Assembly (NCBI RefSeq): GCF_030408675.1
Contig: NZ_CP047200.1
Coordinates: forward strand, 2,356,001-2,420,000
Direction of reading: 5' to 3'
From: Corynebacterium durum
GTDB taxonomy: Bacteria; Actinomycetota; Actinomycetes; Mycobacteriales; Mycobacteriaceae
DNA: 64,000 nt
The translations under genes and the position numbers were made by a program. This document shows, in pieces, positions 44,250 through 54,344 of the stretch. How positions within the stretch are numbered: position 1 is the stretch's first letter; each line of letters opens with the position of its first letter. Below the pieces are notes generated by a model. That model did not search any database. It was given only the letters and a program-made list of their open reading frames with translations, and was not told the origin of the DNA.

Positions 44250-45233
44250 ATGCCTACTCTTTCCCCTGAAGTTACACTGCGTTTTCTTGCTGCACCCACG
44301 GATGTGTTGATGGCCGGGAGTCACGGCGTCAACGGTGGGCGCGTGTTGGAGTGGATCGACAAAGCGGCGTATGCATGCGCAGTGGGCTGGTCGGGAACGT
44401 ATTGCGTTACTGCGTATGTGGGACATATTCATTTCACTCGACCGATCCCGTCGGGTCACATGGTGGAGGTGCGCTCGCGGATTGCCATGACGGGTCGGTC
44501 ATCGATGCACATTGTCAATGAGGTGCTTTCTGCGGATCCACGCGAGGGTGTATTTACCCGCGCCTGCGACTGCCTGGTGATTTTCGTTGCTAAAGACACC
44601 AAAACCGGCAAGGCCCAACCGGTGCCCACCTTTGAACCCCGCACAGAAGAGGAACTGCGCGTGCATGACGCAGCTATGTCTCGTATTGAGCTGCGGCGCG
44701 CCATCGAGGCGGAGATGGACAAGCAAACTTACGACGGCCCGTCGGAAGCCCCGCGCATGATCACGAGATTTTTGGCCAAACCCATGGATGTGAACTGGGG
44801 CGGCAAGGTCCACGGCGGCACAGCAATGGAATGGATCGACGAAGCCGCCTCCGCCTGCACGATGGAATGGTCCGGGGAAAACACCGTGGCCGTGTATGCC
44901 GGCGGCATTCGCTTCTACCGGCCCATCCAGATTGGCGACCTCATTGAGGTTGATGCCCGCCTCCTGCGTACCGACGCCCGCTCCATGCAGGTAGTCGTCC
45001 ATGTCCGCTCTGGGGACCCGCGCAGCGGACGGAACGCTTTGGAAAACGCCATTCACGCCACCATCACGTATGTGGGCGTGGACCTTGATGGGGTGCCATT
45101 GCCTGCGCGACCGTTTGTGCCACGCACCACGGAAGACATTCGCCTAGCGGAGCATGCTTTAACACTACGAGACTTGCGGGCAGAGTACGCGCCGAAGCCA
45201 TTGATCAAACCACTCATTGGTCGAAGGAGTTAG
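44250..45233 (+). CDS. Double-hotdog acyl-CoA thioesterase
   Basis: A 327-residue protein with two hotdog domains, each carrying the acyl-CoA thioesterase pattern: GSHGVNGGRVLEWIDKAAYACA with HIHFTRPIPSGHMVEV in the first, and WGGKVHGGTAMEWIDEAASAC with GIRFYRPIQIGDLIEVDARL in the second. It hydrolyses acyl-CoA to fatty acid and CoA; chain preference unknown. The ATG at 44250 is the likely start; a TTG at 44235 is just after a G-run and remains possible. The neighbouring SCP-like gene suggests a lipid theme. Confidence 0.88.
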   Translation: MPTLSPEVTLRFLAAPTDVLMAGSHGVNGGRVLEWIDKAAYACAVGWSGTYCVTAYVGHIHFTRPIPSGHMVEVRSRIAMTGRSSMHIVNEVLSADPREGVFTRACDCLVIFVAKDTKTGKAQPVPTFEPRTEEELRVHDAAMSRIELRRAIEAEMDKQTYDGPSEAPRMITRFLAKPMDVNWGGKVHGGTAMEWIDEAASACTMEWSGENTVAVYAGGIRFYRPIQIGDLIEVDARLLRTDARSMQVVVHVRSGDPRSGRNALENAIHATITYVGVDLDGVPLPARPFVPRTTEDIRLAEHALTLRDLRAEYAPKPLIKPLIGRRS

Positions 45234-45358
45234 GGAAGCTAGAGAAGTTAGCTCCCCCTCACTTCCGCAGGAAATTGGCCTTTTCTAAGGTTCATGAGAT
45301 GATTCTTTGCTAATTAGACAAGATTTTTCTTATCTTCGGCTTAAGGAGCGTTCATCTC

Positions 45359-46369
45359 ATGAAACGTCGTTACGGACTCCTGGCAGCGGCTGTTGCTACA
45401 TCCATCCTGCTGTCCGGCACCACCCCCGCCGTCGCCATCCCCAACCCCGCACCGGCGGCCGACCACATCGCCCCTGCAGACCCGAAAGTTCCCACCAACA
45501 AAAAAGAACGAGTACTCCTGGGCATCGCAGCCGCGCAGGACGTAGCCACCGCTGCACAGGAAGTCCGCGACACCCACAATGCCCTCAGCAAAGCCGAATC
45601 CACTGATGGACTCAGCTACGGCGAGGCGGGTATGCAGTTCAACAAGAGCGTAGAGACCCTCAACGCCAATGTGTCCAATCTCAACCTGCCCAAGATCGGC
45701 GAGCCAGGTGGCCCAGTAGCACTGGACACCCTCGGCAACATCTCCGTCATTGCTGAGGATTACCGTCCTTTCACCAGCGAAAAAGCGCTCACCGACTTCG
45801 ATAACAAACTTGATGAAGCCTACCACCGCTCCAGCGACGACAAGCACAACACTGTGGTTGACGCCAACAACAAAATCCTCGCCGCACAAAAACAGATGAA
45901 AGCCACCCTGGATGGCTATTACGCAGCGATAGCAGAGGCAGAAAAAGCCGTTGCTGCAGCGCAGGAAAAATACGACATTGCGCACTCCCGTCTAGACAAG
46001 AACAACACGCGAGAAGCGCTGAAAGACTACAAAGCCGAAGCACTCGCCCAGATTGATGGTGAGTTGAAGAAACTCAACGACAGAAAGTCCTCCCCGGCTG
46101 TCGATGCCGCCCGCGCCGCCCTGAACGATGCAAAGGCAAAGTTCAACGCCATCCCCGACGGCCTCCCCAGCGACAACAAAAATGCTGTCACTGCTGCTAT
46201 CGCTGCGCTTGACGCTGCTCTCAAGGCTGTTCCTGCTGATAAACCTTCACCCGGCCAGAAGCCGACCGGGAAGCCCGGCGGCAGCAGCCCCTTCGACTTC
46301 CTCACCAGCATCTTCAAAGCCATCGGCAGCTTCTTCACTGGCATCTTTGGCAAAGGTTTGAGCAGCTAG
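45359..46369 (+). CDS. Secreted coiled-coil protein
   Basis: A 336-residue exported protein of unknown function. It has a Sec signal peptide (MKRRYGLLAAAVATSILL, cleavage after AVA near residue 27). The mature chain is mostly helical with coiled-coil-prone stretches (about 175-290: AAIAEAEKAVAAAQEKYDIA, ALAQIDGELKKLND). A Pro/Gly/Lys linker then leads to a hydrophobic-aromatic C-terminus (FDFLTSIFKAIGSFFTGIFG) that could insert in the outer mycomembrane. Ribosome site AAGGAGCG precedes the ATG. Monocistronic. Confidence 0.75.
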   Translation: MKRRYGLLAAAVATSILLSGTTPAVAIPNPAPAADHIAPADPKVPTNKKERVLLGIAAAQDVATAAQEVRDTHNALSKAESTDGLSYGEAGMQFNKSVETLNANVSNLNLPKIGEPGGPVALDTLGNISVIAEDYRPFTSEKALTDFDNKLDEAYHRSSDDKHNTVVDANNKILAAQKQMKATLDGYYAAIAEAEKAVAAAQEKYDIAHSRLDKNNTREALKDYKAEALAQIDGELKKLNDRKSSPAVDAARAALNDAKAKFNAIPDGLPSDNKNAVTAAIAALDAALKAVPADKPSPGQKPTGKPGGSSPFDFLTSIFKAIGSFFTGIFGKGLSS

Positions 46370-46444
46370 TCGGCATCCCCATACCTTCAGCACCCCCTAG
46401 ACGGCGTGGCGGCTGTAGTCAGACCATCAGGCATTGAACGATGT

Positions 46445-46645
46445 TTATGCAAGGTAAGTCCATCGTGGGGTTCGAAAATGAGGTGTTTTTGTACCTGGCA
46501 ATAGACCTATCTGACCAGGGGATGTTGCGGTCCATCAAACTGCCGTTTCCCTGGGCGAGCCAAAACCACATGCATGAAAGTTTGCCTATGCCCAAGCACA
46601 AAAAACAGCGTTTTTCGTGCTCAGAGATAAGCAAACTTTACGTGA
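46445..46645. repeat. Composite palindromic repeat, family P (copy 3)
   Basis: The same two sub-elements as at 30048-30188, in the same order. Sub-element 1 (46448-46505) has CAAGGTAAGTCCAT, TTCGAAAATGAGGTG and TAGACCTAT; sub-element 2 (about 46571-46641) has AAAGTTTGCCTATGC and GATAAGCAAACTTT arms. About 45 bp of extra DNA separates them. The arms of sub-element 2 match copy 1 at 4294. It lies between the secreted coiled-coil gene and convergent purL. Confidence 0.75.
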
Positions 46646-46651
46646 GCCCCT

Positions 46652-48934
46652 CTACTCCACCACGGAGTTCGCGCCCACGGCATGCCCGAAAATCTCGGGC
46701 AGGGTGCCAGCCCACGCTTCGCGGAGTTCGGCAACGGGAACGTCAAACTGTCCGGCAACACGGACCTGCTTATCGCTGTTGGTCCGCCCAAGCTTCACGC
46801 AGGGAATACCCAGTTCACGGGCACGTCCCTCCAGAGCTGCACCATCGGTGGTGGCCACTACCGCGCGGGAAGCGGATTCGGAGAACAGCGCCACAAACGG
46901 GTCCTCGTGAACAGCCGCCACATCAATGTCCACGCCGACCCCGTCGCCAGAGGTCATAGCCAGCTCCGCTACCGCCTGCGCTAGGCCGCCCTCGGAGACA
47001 TCATGCGCAGCGGTGAACACGCGCGGGCCGGAGAACAACTCCACCAACTTCTGCTCGTTGGCCAAGTCAATGGCGGGCGGCATTCCGTTCAGGCCGCCAC
47101 CGGAGACCTGCTGCCAGATGGAACCGCCGAACTCGTTGAAGGTGGCACCCACAACGTAGAGGTCCTCGGGCCCGTCCACGGTGCCGAGGGTGTGGCCAAT
47201 GTGTTCCGCGACGTCGTTAATCACCCCCAACACACCCACCACGGGCGTGGGGAGGATGGGTTCCGTGCCGGTCTGGTTATAGAAGGACACATTGCCACCT
47301 GACACCGGAATGCCCAGTTCAGCACAGCCGTCGGCAAGCCCGTGCACAGCCTCACGGAACTGCCACATCACGTCCGGGTTCTCCGGCGAGCCAAAGTTCA
47401 GGCAGTTGGTCACCGCGACAGGTGTGGCACCGGTGACAGCAACATTCCGGTACGCCTCCGCCAACGCCAACCGCGCGCCCGTGTTCGGGTCGAGCTTGGT
47501 GTAGCGTCCCGAGGCGTCGGCAGACACGGCGACACCGCGGCCGGTGGTTTCGTCGATGCGCAGCACACCAGCGTCAGAGTTCTGCGCCAACACCGTGTTA
47601 CCGCGCACATAGCGGTCATACTGCTCGGTAATAAACGCACGCGAGCACAGAGCCGACGAACTCACCATGCGCAGAAGCGCCTGGCGCAGGTCAGAGGGCT
47701 TTTCGACGCCCTGAAACTGCTGTAGTTCATCCTGCCACGCGGGCCGGGCCCAGGGGCGCTCGTACACTGGCCCTTGGTGGGCGATCGTGTGCGCCGGGGC
47801 GTCAACAACCACCTCGCCGCGATGGGTAATCACCAGGTGATCGTTGTCCGTGACCTCGCCGATCTCCGCGCACGTGACATCCCAGTGGGCGCAAATTTCC
47901 GTGAACTTCTCCACATTGTCTGGGGTGACCACCGCGCACATGCGTTCCTGCGACTCCGAGGCCAGAATCTCGGCGGCCGTCATGTTCTCCGCGCGCAGCG
48001 GCACCATATCCAGGTTCACCAGCATGCCGCCGTCACCAGCTGCGGCGAGTTCCGACGTCGCGCAGGACAATCCCGCGCCGCCAAGATCCTGGATGCCCAC
48101 CACAACTCCAGCCTTGTACAGGTCAAGGCAGCACTCAATGAGCACCTTCTCTGCAAACGGATCTCCCACCTGCACTGCGGGCAGCTTGCGTTCGGCCCCC
48201 TCCTCAAACGTGTCCGAGGCCAACACCGACACACCGCCGATGCCGTCCAGACCCGTGCGGGAACCAAAAAGCATCACCTTATTGCCCAAGCCAGAGGCAA
48301 ACGCTAGCTTCAGGTCCTCCACCTTCAACGTGCCCACGCACAGCGCATTGACCAGTGGATTCCCGGCGTAGGATTCATCAAAAACGGTTTCACCGCCGAT
48401 GTTCGGCAGGCCCAGGCAGTTGCCATAACCGCCCACACCATCAACCACACCCGGCAGCACACGCTTGGTATCCGGGGCGTCGACAGGGCCGAAACGCAGC
48501 TGATCCATCACCGCCACTGGCCGTGCACCCATCGCCATAATGTCACGCACAATGCCGCCCACACCTGTGGCGGCACCCTGATGCGGTTCCACATACGACG
48601 GGTGATTATGAGACTCCACGCGGAACGTCACCGCATGACCATCCCCAATATCGACCACACCAGCGTTTTCACCAATACCCGCCAGAATCTTCTCATTCAT
48701 CTCCGGGGTGGTGGTTTCACCGAAATAACGCAAATGCACTTTAGAAGACTTATAGGAGCAGTGCTCCGACCACATCACGGAATACATAGCCAATTCCGCG
48801 TCGGTGGGACGACGACCAAGAATATCCTTGATCCGCGCGTACTCGTCATCCTTCAAGCCCAAGCTTGCATACGGCTGTTCCGCATCCGGGTCTGCCTGAG
48901 CGGCGGGAACAGTATCATTGAAAGGAGCATTCAT
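46652..48934 (-). CDS. purL: Phosphoribosylformylglycinamidine synthase, large subunit
   Basis: A 760-residue small-type PurL that converts FGAR to FGAM using ammonia from PurQ. In order: [69 protein letters not shown] and [10 protein letters not shown]. The ATG at 48934 is preferred to the longer frame because a GGGAAG lies upstream and the family begins here. It follows purQ by 25 bp in the purS-purQ-purL operon. Confidence 0.97.
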   Translation of the reverse strand: MNAPFNDTVPAAQADPDAEQPYASLGLKDDEYARIKDILGRRPTDAELAMYSVMWSEHCSYKSSKVHLRYFGETTTPEMNEKILAGIGENAGVVDIGDGHAVTFRVESHNHPSYVEPHQGAATGVGGIVRDIMAMGARPVAVMDQLRFGPVDAPDTKRVLPGVVDGVGGYGNCLGLPNIGGETVFDESYAGNPLVNALCVGTLKVEDLKLAFASGLGNKVMLFGSRTGLDGIGGVSVLASDTFEEGAERKLPAVQVGDPFAEKVLIECCLDLYKAGVVVGIQDLGGAGLSCATSELAAAGDGGMLVNLDMVPLRAENMTAAEILASESQERMCAVVTPDNVEKFTEICAHWDVTCAEIGEVTDNDHLVITHRGEVVVDAPAHTIAHQGPVYERPWARPAWQDELQQFQGVEKPSDLRQALLRMVSSSALCSRAFITEQYDRYVRGNTVLAQNSDAGVLRIDETTGRGVAVSADASGRYTKLDPNTGARLALAEAYRNVAVTGATPVAVTNCLNFGSPENPDVMWQFREAVHGLADGCAELGIPVSGGNVSFYNQTGTEPILPTPVVGVLGVINDVAEHIGHTLGTVDGPEDLYVVGATFNEFGGSIWQQVSGGGLNGMPPAIDLANEQKLVELFSGPRVFTAAHDVSEGGLAQAVAELAMTSGDGVGVDIDVAAVHEDPFVALFSESASRAVVATTDGAALEGRARELGIPCVKLGRTNSDKQVRVAGQFDVPVAELREAWAGTLPEIFGHAVGANSVVE

Positions 48935-48959
48935 GTCAGTACAATCTTCCCAATCACAA

Positions 48960-49631
48960 TCAGGCAGCAAACGTGCCAACGGCGGACAAAAACAGCTGTA
49001 GGCCGTCCGTAGACGGTCCGGTCAACAGGTCAATAGCGTGCTCTGGGTGCGGCATCAAACCAACAACCCGCTGGTTTTCCGAACAAATACCGGCGATAGC
49101 ATTCATGGAACCATTGAAATTATCGGTGTAGCGGAATACCACGCGGCCCTCGCCCTCCAGCATTGCGATGGTCTCCGCAGAAGCCTGGAAACGCCCTTCC
49201 CCATGCTTGGAGGGAATAAGAATATCCTGCCCTTTATCCAGGGTATTCGTCCAAGCGGTGGTGTTATTCTCCACCGTCAAAAATGTATCCACGCAATGGA
49301 AATGCAGGCCCTCGTTACGGGTCAGCGCGCCGGGAAGAAGCTTGGACTCAGTGAGAATCTGGAATCCGTTACAAATACCCAGAACTGGCATGCCCTTGTG
49401 CGCGGCGTCGATAACCGAACGCATCACCGGGGCTAAAGCGGAAATCGCGCCGGAACGCAAATAGTCCCCATACGAAAAACCGCCTGGGACAACTACCGCA
49501 TCGACACCTTTCAGGTCGTCATCGGCGTGCCACAGGCTCACAGCATCCGCGCCCGCATACCGAACCGCACGGGCGGCATCAACATCATCCAACGTTCCGG
49601 GGAATGTGATGACCCCAATCTTTGCCGTCAC
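48960..49631 (-). CDS. purQ: Phosphoribosylformylglycinamidine synthase, glutaminase subunit
   Basis: A 223-residue class I glutamine amidotransferase. Nucleophile Cys in [11 protein letters not shown], catalytic His and Glu in MPHPEHA near the C-terminus. It supplies ammonia to PurL. It starts with GTG overlapping the stop codon of purS (GTGA), which indicates coupling. It contains GGCGTCGATAAC (49404-49415), a one-base variant of the dispersed word. Confidence 0.97.
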   Translation of the reverse strand: MTAKIGVITFPGTLDDVDAARAVRYAGADAVSLWHADDDLKGVDAVVVPGGFSYGDYLRSGAISALAPVMRSVIDAAHKGMPVLGICNGFQILTESKLLPGALTRNEGLHFHCVDTFLTVENNTTAWTNTLDKGQDILIPSKHGEGRFQASAETIAMLEGEGRVVFRYTDNFNGSMNAIAGICSENQRVVGLMPHPEHAIDLLTGPSTDGLQLFLSAVGTFAA

Positions 49632-49873
49632 TGGGCCACCTCGACACCAACAACCTCATAATCTTCGATCACGGTGTTCGCCAGCAGAACCTCAGCGATT
49701 TTCTCCAGTTCAGCCGCCGTCACTGACTCATCGACCTCAAGTTCAAAGCGCTTCCCCTGACGAACATCTGACACCCCCTTAACCCCAATAAGGTCCAGAG
49801 CACGCACCACTGCTTTTCCCTGCGGATCAAGGATCTCTGCCTTTGGCATCACGTTCACAACTACACGGGCCAC
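49628..49873 (-). CDS. purS: Phosphoribosylformylglycinamidine synthase subunit PurS
   Basis: An 81-residue protein that bridges PurL and PurQ. The sequence [22 protein letters not shown] begins with the family pattern V-x-V-x-P-K-x-x-x-x-D-P-Q-G, followed by [13 protein letters not shown]. The GTG at 49873 is chosen because AGGAG lies 10 bp upstream and it fits the family length; a frame to 49897 adds an unsupported extension. First gene of the purSQL operon. Confidence 0.95.
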   Translation of the reverse strand: MARVVVNVMPKAEILDPQGKAVVRALDLIGVKGVSDVRQGKRFELEVDESVTAAELEKIAEVLLANTVIEDYEVVGVEVAQ

Positions 49874-50031
49874 GATTTTATAGCTCCTATCCAGCACTAA
49901 TCAGCCACCGCTGATGAATGACCTACAGTCGCCCATCAGCTTACAGCGTCGCCAACTTTTGACATACCTTGTGCACATAGCGTGGGCTAGGTAGCACACA
50001 TTCGGGAGGCACGGCGTCGATAAGCGGTTGG
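49874..50031. other. purSQL promoter region and intergenic copy of the dispersed word
   Basis: Contains the promoter side of purSQL (minus strand) and an exact GGCGTCGATAAGC at 50013-50025, just beyond the musI stop codon. A CTGATG/CATCAG pair near 49910-49940 could form a leader hairpin. No purine riboswitch recognised. Confidence 0.45.
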
Positions 50032-50655
50032 CTAGCGGCTGACCACGCCCGCGTTCTCTCCCAGCGCAAGCAGCACCAGATACTGCGTAAATGCCGCACC
50101 AATGAGCGCATAAAACACCACAACAACCCCCAGTTGAGAACCCGCTACCGCAAACACCAACAATGGTGACAATGTGAAAATAACCCCCACAATTGTGCGC
50201 AGCGGCTGGGCGAATGCGAGCTGCACGGAATGCGTCAGCGTTGAACGAACCCCACCCACGTGAGCTAACGGGTAAAACCACACGCTCACGGCCGCAAGGA
50301 CGCAGACCCCCGACAGCACCGAAGCACAGAGAAGAAGACGCGTTGTATTACCCACGTCGGCGCGAAAAATCACATAAAACTCATACACCGCGAACAACAT
50401 CAACGCGGTAGTAATGAACCACCAGACGGTTGATGCTTTCCATTTCCGCGTAAACTCCCGCAGAAATGTGCGAACTGGGGTGCCAGCCTCATTATTCAGC
50501 AACTGAGTAATCACCACTGTAGCGGCGCGCAGAGCGGCACCGCCGGTGACCACGGGCAGCATTGCCACCAGCATCATGACATTAACAATCACAAGATCCG
50601 CGGCGAGGGACAATGCTCCATAGAACTTGCCCTCAGTGCTGAATAATCCTGGCAT
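50032..50655 (-). CDS. musI: DUF624/YesL-type membrane protein, MusI-like
   Basis: A 207-residue membrane protein with about five hydrophobic segments (about 15-40, 75-97, 105-130, 150-175 and 178-200), of DUF624 type (LFSTEGKFYGALSLAADLVIVNVMMLVAMLPVVT). In C. glutamicum the maltose importer MusEFGK2 needs an extra membrane protein, MusI, encoded after musG; this gene has that place, 42 bp after the permease. Inferred role: accessory subunit of maltose uptake. The ATG at 50655 with AGGTG upstream is preferred to the GTG two codons earlier. Confidence 0.75.
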   Translation of the reverse strand: MPGLFSTEGKFYGALSLAADLVIVNVMMLVAMLPVVTGGAALRAATVVITQLLNNEAGTPVRTFLREFTRKWKASTVWWFITTALMLFAVYEFYVIFRADVGNTTRLLLCASVLSGVCVLAAVSVWFYPLAHVGGVRSTLTHSVQLAFAQPLRTIVGVIFTLSPLLVFAVAGSQLGVVVVFYALIGAAFTQYLVLLALGENAGVVSR

Positions 50656-50697
50656 GAACACCTATTTTCCGCAACCAATCAGGGGACGGATGCGATC

Positions 50698-51579
50698 TTA
50701 GCCTTTCACAGCACCAGCGGCGACACCTTCAATAATGTACTTCTGTGCAGAAATGTAGAAGATAACAATCGGAACGATCGCCAGGACCAGCATTGCCATC
50801 ATCGCGCCCAAGTCGCGGTTACCATTCGACCCCACGAAGGTCTGCACCACCACAGGAATGGTCTTATACTTCGTGGACAAACCAATGACCAGGTACGGGA
50901 GCAGATAGTCATTCCACACCCACATCGCATTGAGAATAGCCACGGTGATTGCCGTTGGCTTCAACATGGGCATCACCACCCGGAAATATGTTTGCACAGG
51001 GTTGCAGCCGTCGATCATGGCCGCCTCCTCAATTTCGAGCGGGATGCTCTTCACAAAACCAGCAAACATGAACACCGACAGGCCAGCACCAAACCCCATG
51101 TACAACACCGCGATGCCCACCGGATTGGTCAAGTGCAACGTATCCGCGATTTTCACAGTGGGGAACATGACCATCTGGAACGGAATGACCATGGAAAACA
51201 CGAACAAGTAATACAGCGTGGACGTCCACCAGGTTTTCACACGCGTGATGTAATACGCGGTAAGCGCCGAGAAAAACACGATGGCTATCACCGACAAAAT
51301 CGTGATGGTAAATGACCAGATCACGGCCCAGAGGAAGCCCTCGCGCATCAGACCGACGGCGTAGTTTTCAAAACCCGCCCACATCTCACCAACGGGGATG
51401 GAAAACGGATCACTGGAAATAGCAAACTTGCTCTTAAACGAGTTGAACACAATGAAGAAGATGGGACCGAGGAACACCACCGTCAGGAACACCAAAACGG
51501 CATACAAGGGGATGTCAGCGGGCCTGATGCTCTTTTTTGCCACTTTTGGCGCTTTTGATGCTTGTGGTGTGGCACTCAT
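50698..51579 (-). CDS. musG: Sugar ABC transporter permease, MusG/MalG-like
   Basis: A 293-residue permease with six hydrophobic helices. The EAA loop that contacts the ATPase is EIEEAAMIDGCNPVQTYFRVVMPMLKP near residue 190, in the MalG-type form. A Lys/Ala-rich tail precedes TM1. It overlaps musF by 4 bp (ATGA). It should pair with MusF and the divergent ATPase MusK for import of maltose or a related sugar. Confidence 0.88.
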   Translation of the reverse strand: MSATPQASKAPKVAKKSIRPADIPLYAVLVFLTVVFLGPIFFIVFNSFKSKFAISSDPFSIPVGEMWAGFENYAVGLMREGFLWAVIWSFTITILSVIAIVFFSALTAYYITRVKTWWTSTLYYLFVFSMVIPFQMVMFPTVKIADTLHLTNPVGIAVLYMGFGAGLSVFMFAGFVKSIPLEIEEAAMIDGCNPVQTYFRVVMPMLKPTAITVAILNAMWVWNDYLLPYLVIGLSTKYKTIPVVVQTFVGSNGNRDLGAMMAMLVLAIVPIVIFYISAQKYIIEGVAAGAVKG

Positions 51580-52421
51580 GCCTCAACCTCCCGGCTTCGG
51601 GTTGCCCTGAGCTGGAACAGGGCGAACACAATAACGACGACAACAAAGATCACTGCTTTGGCCTGGCCAACACCTTCAACCCCGGTGCGGTTAAACATGG
51701 TGTCCACAATGTTCAGTGCCACCATTTCAGTGCGGTGGCGCGGCGAACCATTCGTCAGCGCCAAGTTCTGGTCAAACATTTTGAACGTGTTAGCGAAGGT
51801 CAGGAACAGACAAATCGTGATAGACGGCATCACCATCGGGATAGTCACGTGCCGAAGCACACCCCACTTGGTCGCACCATCTAGTTCAGCGGCCTCAATA
51901 AGTTCTGGCGGAACGTTTTGCAGGCCAGCAATGTAGATGATCATCATGTAGCCCACCAGCTGCCAGTTGATCAACACAATCAAGCCCACATAGCCAAACT
52001 TCCAGTCCGCGATGATGGTTGTGCTGTACTTTGCCAGCACGGCATTAATCATCGACTGCCAGGTGTAGCCCAGCACAATGCCACCGATGAGGTTAGGCAT
52101 GAAGAACACGGTGCGGAAAAAGTTCGTACCCCTCAACTTACGGGTCAATATCCACGCGATGGAGAAGGCGAACACATTGACAGTGATCACCGACACCACA
52201 ACCACCAAAGCGGTGAAGCCAAAGGACGACACGAATCCTTCCCGCTTACTAAAGGCATCAACGTAGTTTTGCACTCCGTTGAACTCCGCGTCAGTGACGG
52301 TGGTGAACTCGGTAAACGATAGTAAGAACCCAATGATGAACGGCACCACGAACGCGATGGAAAACGCAATGAGCGTGGGCAGAACAAATATTGGGAAGTA
52401 CTTTTTCAACGATGCTTGCAT
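51576..52421 (-). CDS. musF: Sugar ABC transporter permease, MusF/MalF-like
   Basis: A 281-residue permease with six hydrophobic helices and an EAA loop PPELIEAAELDGATKWGVLRHVTIPMVMP near residue 185. The large periplasmic loop of enterobacterial MalF is missing, as in most Gram-positive homologues. It lies 94 bp after the binding-protein gene and is coupled to musG by a 4-bp overlap. Confidence 0.88.
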   Translation of the reverse strand: MQASLKKYFPIFVLPTLIAFSIAFVVPFIIGFLLSFTEFTTVTDAEFNGVQNYVDAFSKREGFVSSFGFTALVVVVSVITVNVFAFSIAWILTRKLRGTNFFRTVFFMPNLIGGIVLGYTWQSMINAVLAKYSTTIIADWKFGYVGLIVLINWQLVGYMMIIYIAGLQNVPPELIEAAELDGATKWGVLRHVTIPMVMPSITICLFLTFANTFKMFDQNLALTNGSPRHRTEMVALNIVDTMFNRTGVEGVGQAKAVIFVVVVIVFALFQLRATRSREVEA

Positions 52422-52515
52422 GAGAAAGCCATTCTGTGGTCACAGGAGCCGGAGTGCAACCAACCACGACCTGGAAAAATACACCGGTCAGGCGGACGCA
52501 CCCACGGCTTGGGCA

Positions 52516-53841
52516 CTATTTGAGTGCGGCCTTTTCAGCCGCCCAGTTATCAACAAAATTTCTTACAACCTCATCCCATCCGGTCTTTCCTGAGGCGTAC
52601 TGGGCAAGATCCTGCCCAAAATCGTTCTTGAACTGCTGTGATGGGAAAGTCTGGAAGTCCCACGGCACGGACTCAAGGTCAGGGTTGTCCATCGCATCAG
52701 CGATCTGCTTTGCCAAAGGGTCGTCTGGGATATCGTCCTTGCTAAAGGTTTTGAAGGGGGCGATGAAGCCAAGCTCGTTCACCACATACTCTTTGCCTTT
52801 ATCAGTGGTGTACAGCCAGTTGACAAAGTCAATGGTGGCCTTCTGGTCTTCCTCGGATGCCTTCTGGTTCACGGCAAGATAATTTTCAGTTCCCACAGCC
52901 AACCCCTGCTTAGAGTCTTCTGGCATACCGGTATACATGGGCAGGAACTTGAGCTTGTCTTCTTTAATCACATTGCCGCTCACCTCGCTGATCTGCCCCC
53001 ACGCCCAGTTTCCGTTTTGGACCATGGCGGCCTTGCCTTGGGCAAACTCAGCCATTGAGTCAGACACCGACTTTGATGGTGCTAGCGTTTTCTCCACCGT
53101 AGAGTTGTTGAGGTACAGGTCAAAGAGGTTTTTGTATTCTTTGTTGTAGGTGAACTGCAGATTGTCGGAGTCATCTGCCCCAAGATCCTGGAGTTCATAG
53201 TGGATGGGAATGTTGGCAAGGTGGGTTTGCCACCGCCATGCTTCACCTGATGCTAACGATGTTGATGCAAAGGCCCCGTCAATGCCCAGTTCCTTCTTGT
53301 TGGCCTGCATGTCTTCGGAGACTTTTTTCAGTGTGGCAAAGTCCTTAATCTCTTCTGGGCTAGAGACTTTGGCACCCTCCATGGCGCAATATTTATCAAA
53401 GATCTCCTCGTTGTAGAGAATGCCATAGCCTTCCACCGCAAAAGGCACGGCACGTATTTTCCCATCATCGCCGGTCAGAGGGTCAATGCTGTCATTGAGT
53501 TCCTTGGTAAACGTCGCGTCAGTGAGGTCTGCAGTAAATTTAGACCATTTTTTCAACCCCACAATGCCGTTCACCTGGAACAACGTGGGTTGGTTTCGCT
53601 TGCCCACTTCAGCTTTGAGCGTTTGCTCATAGGTGCCACTTGCAGCGGTCACCACTTTGACCGGGACGCCTGTTTCCTCAGTGTATGCTGCTGCAATCTT
53701 CTGATATATCGCATCTTGTTCCGGTTTGAAGTTGAGGAAGTAGACGGACGGGCCATCCTCCGCAGATGAACAGGCCGCAAGGCTTCCTGCCACGAGCGCG
53801 CTAGCCGCGATGGTGGCGACAACGCGTTTGAAACTAACCAT
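52516..53841 (-). CDS. musE: Sugar-binding lipoprotein, MusE-like
   Basis: A 441-residue extracellular solute-binding protein of family 1. The signal peptide MVSFKRVVATIAASALVAG ends in a lipobox SLAAC, so it is lipid-anchored outside the membrane. FAQGKAAMVQNGNWAWGQI and AVGTENYLAVNQKA are typical of maltose/maltodextrin binders. The ATG at 53841 has AAGGGAG about 9 bp upstream. First gene of the musE-F-G-I unit. Confidence 0.87.
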   Translation of the reverse strand: MVSFKRVVATIAASALVAGSLAACSSAEDGPSVYFLNFKPEQDAIYQKIAAAYTEETGVPVKVVTAASGTYEQTLKAEVGKRNQPTLFQVNGIVGLKKWSKFTADLTDATFTKELNDSIDPLTGDDGKIRAVPFAVEGYGILYNEEIFDKYCAMEGAKVSSPEEIKDFATLKKVSEDMQANKKELGIDGAFASTSLASGEAWRWQTHLANIPIHYELQDLGADDSDNLQFTYNKEYKNLFDLYLNNSTVEKTLAPSKSVSDSMAEFAQGKAAMVQNGNWAWGQISEVSGNVIKEDKLKFLPMYTGMPEDSKQGLAVGTENYLAVNQKASEEDQKATIDFVNWLYTTDKGKEYVVNELGFIAPFKTFSKDDIPDDPLAKQIADAMDNPDLESVPWDFQTFPSQQFKNDFGQDLAQYASGKTGWDEVVRNFVDNWAAEKAALK

Positions 53842-53991
53842 GAGTAGATCTCCCTTGAAGTTAAGGCAGTGCACAAAGAGTCAGGCAAGCCCTTTGAATC
53901 CGCAGGTCACATGGCGATATGACGCCTCATCGTCTGCGTAGCAGTGGACGCTCCTGGCCAATCCCGATCATACTCACAGGCACCAAATGGG

Positions 53992-54007
53992 TGTGAGTTA
54001 CATCAAC
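53992..54007. promoter_or_regulatory. GlxR (CRP-type) site upstream of musE
   Basis: TGTGAGTTACATCAAC matches 10 of the 12 specified bases of the GlxR consensus TGTGA-N2-TA-N2-TCACA, including the central TA. It lies about 150 bp upstream of musE. cAMP-GlxR control of sugar uptake genes is common in corynebacteria. Confidence 0.6.
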
Positions 54008-54151
54008 TCTGGCACACTCTTGTAAGGAAGCCTACATGATTGCGCCCTTTTAGTAACTTCTTTTAGATATGTCATTTTTCACTTAAGCCCGCACACCCAC
54101 GGTTTGCGTTGGAAAAATACGCAACATATAGCCAGCAATAAAGCCCTGAAC

Positions 54152-54171
54152 AGGTGAAACATCATTCACCT
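54152..54171. promoter_or_regulatory. Operator-like palindrome between musE and musK
   Basis: AGGTGAA (54152-54158) and TTCACCT (54165-54171) are perfect inverted arms around ACATCA. They lie midway in the 503-bp divergent region, suggesting a sugar-responsive regulator acting on both genes. The rest of 53842-54344 shows no gene. Confidence 0.6.
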
Positions 54172-54344
54172 TAATGACGGCACACCACTGCTGCCGTATG
54201 TCAGGCGTCGAAAGAAGCACTATGTGCACCATCAGGTCATGCTAGCTTTGACTCTAGATGTGCGCTTCATTTCAGGTAGCACATCGCGCTACATCTCTCA
54301 CTACGGATCGTTCGGCACGTACCTGCCGATGGAGGTTACACACT

